This document shows positions 59,636-64,000 of a stretch of DNA of 64,000 nt, in pieces. The notes beneath the pieces were generated by a model. That model was not told the DNA's origin and searched no databases. It saw nothing but the letters and a program-made list of their open reading frames with translations. The position numbers and the translations under genes are program-made. The DNA is taken from the NCBI GenBank assembly GCA_963921425.1, contig OY992833.1, positions 1,676,501-1,740,500 of the forward strand, given 5' to 3'. The stretch's first letter is position 1. Each line of letters starts with the position of its first letter. The stretch is from Dryas octopetala (lineage: Eukaryota; Streptophyta; Magnoliopsida; Rosales; Rosaceae).

Positions 59636-60005
59636 GGAGAATGATCCATGACACTGTATTTTTTACACAAGTTTTCAATGGGCCTCATTCCCTATAAGAT
59701 TTCAACGATCAGAATTGTCTATTTTTTTTGTCTCAATTAAAAGATCATCCTTACAAAAAATTAGATAAATTGAAAATTATTTACCTACAAAGATTAAATG
59801 GTCAACATTTCAAGTATTTATTTTGTTGACCAATATTGAACATTTAATCTTTGCAGGTAAATGATTTTCGATTTAACTAATTTTTTGTAAGAATGATCTT
59901 TTAATGGAGACCAAAAAAATAAATCGTTCGGATCGTTAAAATTCTATATGGAATGAGTCTCATTGAAAACTTGTGTAAAAAATATGGTGTCATGGATTTG
60001 CCCCC
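59636..60005. mobile_element. MITE of the GATCC..TGACAC family (copy 2)
   Basis: The left end GGAGAATGATCCATGACAC is mirrored by GTGTCATGGATTTGCCCCC. ATTAGGAAA and ATTAGGCAA form a 9-bp target duplication with one change. The interior has the same inverted pair as copy 1 (32471-32837): AAAGATCATCCTTACAAAAA and TTTTTTGTAAGAATGATCTT. Confidence 0.85.
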
Positions 60006-60514
60006 ATTAGGCAAAATAGTTTTCTACTTACACTATAAATAAAGGATATTGTTTATTCTCAGTAAGTGTATGAGTGAGTCCACATAAGGTCCTTCAAAGT
60101 ACATTCTTTCACTTTCTGAGAGTTTAAGAAAGAGCAGAAAAGAGAGCAAAGCCACCCACAGGGCAACCGACCACACTAGAGAGAAAAAAGACTTGATTGA
60201 GAGCTAGCACTCTTGATCATCTTTCTCATCTACCTTGCTTGAATCACATTCTTGTGGACTATTCTTAGAGACACGACTCTTGTGGTGCTAGGGTGAATCC
60301 GAAGGTAGAAAGAAACCACATTGGATAAGCATAGCTCTATTGATGAACAAAAGAAGGTATGTCTTTATTATTGTTCATATTTTGAATTTCATATATGCAG
60401 ATCGTATCGTAGGTTATGAGATTGATGAGAAAAATTTTAATTGTTACTTTTCGCTGCGTTTTCTATAATATTTGATATTATGATCATACCCATGCTTATA
60501 TTTCCAACAATAAC

Positions 60515-61639
60515 AACTTCACTTCCTCAAAATGACATCAAAAAGAAAAAAAAAAATTTAAATTTTGCAAAGCTAGCATCTAGGTTCTCCATCATAAGTT
60601 CATAGCTCATACTTCTTTGCTAATTGGATATGCAATAGGAAAGCAAATCGAAACACAAATAAAAAGTTATAAATAACAATTGAATAATCAAACCAAAAAA
60701 ATAATTAATTTTAAAGATTTTCAAAACATAAAATAAATATCTTGAAAATCAGAGGAAAGCTTCAACTAATTCTTTACTTGCTTTAACTTTCATCAACGAG
60801 GAGATCGAATTTAGCTAGATCAGTGACACCTCAAATCTGAACTTGTGCGATATCGGAGGAGGAGGATTAGACTCATAGCATTGGTGACACATTAGATCTG
60901 AACTTAATTGTGCTGAGAGGAATCATACAAAGAGAAAGAGAAGAAGGAGAGAGCAAGAGATAGAGTATCACGTGAAAGTAAAAGGTGTTGAGATGTAAAT
61001 AGTTGTAGACAATAATAGATTGTCCTTTTTGTTAATATTCATAATGACTGGGTTTTCACTTAATTATCTTATAACATTTGGAGTTACATGTACTTTATAA
61101 TAAATTTAACCATCATATTCAAACATAATTGTTTTTAATTAGTATTTTGGCACGCTTGCCACAACAACAATAAAATCTTTCTCCCCCTTCTCCTCTTAAA
61201 ATAAATAAATCATAAAATGATTAATAAGTCAACCTTACATTCCCTAAAGATAAATCAATCCATAAATCGTGTTATAACTAGAGGTGCCAATTTTACTATG
61301 CTGAGCACTCGGCAAGTCATGTTCGTTAATTTTTTTTTTTTTTATGCGTATTGAGCATGTAGTTATTGTTATTGCTAGATATAACACTATTGTTACGGTT
61401 GAAATCAAGATAAACATGACTCTATAAGCTTGATTTTTTAAAAGAAAAAAAGATATATCTAAAATTATAATTTTTATGCGATTAAGTGGTCGGCTCATTA
61501 AACTGGAGTACTGGAACAGTCTATCAACGTGTTTTTGAGTGTGGGCCTCTCCAAATACTGATTTTGGAGTTAAAAAAAACCCTAAATAAATCCCCAGCAA
61601 TAAATATATAAATAAATATACAATAAAATTCTCTCTCTC
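60515..61639. other. Intergenic DNA before the ubiquitin protease gene
   Basis: No gene seen. CTAGAGGTGCCAATTTT near 61280 resembles a hAT end but has no partner. Confidence 0.4.
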
Positions 61640-61902
61640 TTCTTAGTTCTTACTCTGTCTTTACAGTTACCACTGTTACTCTCACATCTCTGTCCCTCTC
61701 TTTCATTGAGAGAGTAGCTAATAAGCAAAAGATAGAGAGTGCGCCAAACCCCTTAAAATGCCCACACCACTTTCGCTTTGTCTCTTCAACCCTCATAGAT
61801 CCTAAGCTTCAAAACCAAACCCTCTTTTCATTCCATGTAACACTAACGCTGAAAAAGGTCTCCTAGCATTCCATTTCTGGTCCTCTTCCTCCAGATTTTG
61901 AG
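61640..61902 (+). other. Probable 5' untranslated exon of the ubiquitin protease gene
   Basis: A pyrimidine-rich region with no ATG-led frame ends at a GAG|GTACATAA donor (61903). A matching acceptor TTGGTTTAAG ends at 62380, seven bases before the start codon. A leader intron is common in plant UBP genes. The transcription start is not fixed. Confidence 0.6.
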
Positions 61903-62386
61903 GTACATAAATTGATTTTTTTAAAATTTTTTAATGTCTTTAATATTATTAATTTTCGGTGGATTTATGCTTCTGCTTGACCTCTACGATTGCTCAGAAG
62001 CTTATATTTACACTTTCCAATCCAAATCTTCATTTGGGTTGTCTTCAGGAACCTGAATCTTCATAGGGTTCTCTTACTTTTCCGTATTTAATGTATAACC
62101 CAGATAGTTGGTTTGGATTGGTCACCCACTTCTTCGATTTTTGGTAGTCCTGGCAAAAGGGTTTCTCTTAAAAATAAAAATCTGTTATGGGTTTTATATT
62201 TCTTTCATATGATTTTTAGCAGTATGTGTGTTTTTAAGTAGATAACGGGATTGGGTTTTGTATTCTTCTTTTGGTTTGTTTTAAGTAGCTTTGTCAATAT
62301 CTGGTTCTAGTTTTTCTAATGTTAACTGGTGTTTTTTCTTATTCTTACTCTTATAATTGGTGTGTTCGGATTGGTTTAAGGAACTT

Positions 62387-64000
62387 ATGGGGAAGAAAGT
62401 TAAGAAGAAGCCTAGAGCTCCTCAAAAGGAGAAGTGGATTGCATCCAATTCCCCGAAAAAAGTTACCCAACCTAGCAATCCCAGTGTTGAGGATGGTGAT
62501 GATGGACTTTCAGTAGCAAAAGAGAGAAAACCTTGTCCTCATGTTCACAAATGTATTGATTTGGAGAAATTGTCTGCTAAAATTGGGTCTTCAGAACCTG
62601 TTAGGTGTGAAGATTGTAGGGAAGGCGCAGTTGATCGGAGGGGGGGTAAAGGAAAGGGAAAACATGGTAAGAAGAAAGGAAGTGCTTCTGGGGATTCAAA
62701 ATCTGAGTCAAAAGCCATTTGGGTTTGTTTGGAATGCGGGCATTATGCTTGTGGTGGGGTTGGACTTCCTACAACCCCTCAATGCCATGCAGTTCGCCAT
62801 GCTAGGCAAACTCGTCACCCATTAGTGTTGCACTTTGAGAACCCCCAGTTGCGGTGGTGCTTTCAGTGCAACATACTTATTTCAATTGATAAGATGGAAG
62901 AGAATGGTGAACAAAAGGATGTCTTTTCGGATGTTGTGAAATTAATAAAGGGTCATTCATCGAAGGAATCATCGGTTAATGAGGAGGATGTCTGGTTTGG
63001 GAGTGGCAGTGTGACAAGCGAAATCAAATCAGCTAGCAATATATCAGGGGTTTTGGATGGAAGAGGTGGCTATGTGGCGAGAGGTCTAGTTAATCTTGGT
63101 AACACTTGCTTCTTCAATTCCATCTTACAGAACCTTCTAGCTATAGATAGGTTGCGGGGTTACTTCTTAGATTTTGATGCATCTTCCGGACCTCTTACTA
63201 TTTCCTTGAAGAAACTCTTTACTGAAACAAAACCAGAGGCAGGATTTAAGAATGTGATAAACCCAAGATCATTTTTCGGGTGTGTCTGTTCCAAGGCTCC
63301 CCAATTTAGGGGGTATCAGCAGCAAGACAGTCATGAATTGCTTCGTTGCTTACTGGATGGCTTGTGCACTGAGGAGTTGAGTATGAGGAAACATAAAATT
63401 TCTTCCCAGGAAAATGGGAATTCATCAAATCCAGGTCCTACTTTTGTGGATGCTGTATTCGGGGGTCAAATATCAAGTACTGTTCGTTGTGTTGAATGTG
63501 GCCACTCGTCAACTGTGTATGAGTCATTCTTAGATCTATCACTGCCAGTTCCAACCAGGAAATCCCCACCTAAGCCTGCCCAACCAACCTCTCGAGGAAA
63601 GAAGACGAAGCTGCAGTCCAAGAGGAGTGGAAAGATTCGGCCGAAGATTAACAAAGATAAGAGTTCTGTACCATCTCCAAGTGTTGCAACCCCATCAACC
63701 AGCAGCGAGCTTTCTAACCAGCCACAGTCCAGTTCAACTGACCCAAATGTGGCTGAAAAAAGGGATTTTGTTCCAAAGAATCTCTCAGCTGTCCGAGAAT
63801 CTGAAAATGAACAAGTCTTTGAGGATGCAGCAGAGCAAACATCAACTTTGTTGGATGACTGTACATGGTTGGATTATCTTGATCTGGGAAATATGTCAGA
63901 TGACCATGATTTGACTTCACAGAATAATGATGTTTCAATTGTTCAAGATTCTGAAAACATGAATACATATCTTAATGCTGTCTCAGTACAGAGTGGCTCT
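62387..64000 (+). CDS. UBP1/UBP2-like: Ubiquitin carboxyl-terminal hydrolase, UBP1/UBP2-like (5' part, runs off window)
   Basis: One uninterrupted frame of 538 codons runs from the ATG at 62387 to the window edge. Residues about 48-150 form a ZnF-UBP domain (CPHVHKC, CEDC, IWVCLECGHYACGG, HAVRHARQTRHPLV), which binds free ubiquitin tails. The USP catalytic domain starts near residue 230 with GLVNLGNTCFFNS, where Cys241 is the nucleophile; QQQDSHELLRC at 311-321 is the QQD box. From about 400 a low-complexity, Lys/Ser-rich insert separates the catalytic halves; the His box must lie beyond the window. In Arabidopsis, UBP1 and UBP2 share ZnF plus USP and are linked to removal of abnormal proteins and canavanine resistance. 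Confidence 0.93.
   Translation, partial: MGKKVKKKPRAPQKEKWIASNSPKKVTQPSNPSVEDGDDGLSVAKERKPCPHVHKCIDLEKLSAKIGSSEPVRCEDCREGAVDRRGGKGKGKHGKKKGSASGDSKSESKAIWVCLECGHYACGGVGLPTTPQCHAVRHARQTRHPLVLHFENPQLRWCFQCNILISIDKMEENGEQKDVFSDVVKLIKGHSSKESSVNEEDVWFGSGSVTSEIKSASNISGVLDGRGGYVARGLVNLGNTCFFNSILQNLLAIDRLRGYFLDFDASSGPLTISLKKLFTETKPEAGFKNVINPRSFFGCVCSKAPQFRGYQQQDSHELLRCLLDGLCTEELSMRKHKISSQENGNSSNPGPTFVDAVFGGQISSTVRCVECGHSSTVYESFLDLSLPVPTRKSPPKPAQPTSRGKKTKLQSKRSGKIRPKINKDKSSVPSPSVATPSTSSELSNQPQSSSTDPNVAEKRDFVPKNLSAVRESENEQVFEDAAEQTSTLLDDCTWLDYLDLGNMSDDHDLTSQNNDVSIVQDSENMNTYLNAVSVQSGS

Larger units (their letters stand above)
57991..60509 (+). mobile_element. Solo LTR, probably Ty1/copia, with two nested MITEs
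   Basis: It starts TGTTGGATGTCTGCCC and ends TTTCCAACA. ATAAC lies on both sides (57986-57990 and 60510-60514), a perfect 5-bp target duplication. A TATAAATA box near 60034 gives the plus orientation. Removing the nested MITEs (59131-59325, 59636-60005) leaves about 1.95 kb. No internal retrotransposon part is present, so it arose by LTR-LTR recombination. Confidence 0.9.

Noticed and set aside
1-64000. tRNA, rRNA and known conserved miRNA genes
   Set aside because: I scanned by eye for T-arm GGTTCGAATCC-type boxes and for common plant miRNA sequences and found none convincing. A covariance-model search would be decisive.

Overview
The window is nuclear DNA from a flowering plant, most likely a woody eudicot. 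It is AT-rich, has GT-AG introns and is packed with nested transposons. Its genes are plant-type: a GRAS factor of the SCARECROW group, a cluster of GASA/snakin peptide genes, a SERF/4F5 gene and a ZnF-type ubiquitin protease of the UBP1/UBP2 kind. I did not identify the species. No tRNA, rRNA, CRISPR or organellar or bacterial gene was seen.

Layout. 1-22 kb is almost entirely transposon: a 1.1 kb foldback element (396-1516), a CACTA element with exact ends and a TCC target duplication (4397-8953) carrying a decayed accessory gene and ~340-bp foldback repeats, a TRIM (9685-10025), a Ty3/gypsy pol remnant beside a 2.0 kb hAT element (10484-12483), a Mutator-like element (13745-19050) with a broken transposase and a separate GRF zinc-finger gene, and a Mutator MITE (19921-21866) with a hAT element inside it. 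22-32 kb holds the SERF gene (22062-22584), whose first intron has all the hallmarks of a U12-type AT-AC intron, several MITEs, a short non-LTR insertion, and the SCARECROW-like gene (29613-31487, two exons). 32-52 kb is a GASA cluster on the minus strand: a truncated remnant (33.2 kb), a frameshifted copy (37.2-38.2 kb), and two intact genes (39050-41533 and 51041-52189). A segment of the cluster is duplicated (about 32.17-34.17 kb and 38.33-39.85 kb), and one copy holds a MITE and a solo LTR that the other lacks. 52-61 kb is again repeats: a probable Mutator-type element with several tandem repeats, an 853-bp non-LTR insertion, a Ty3/gypsy remnant and a 2.5 kb solo LTR carrying two MITEs. 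61.6-64 kb is the start of the ubiquitin protease gene, which runs off the right edge.

The host genes do not form a pathway. The three GASA genes that keep exon 1 share exon phases, and each has a (CT)n tract just inside its first intron. Target-site duplications allowed exact boundaries for many of the mobile elements. All intron calls come from splice motifs and reading frame, without transcript data.
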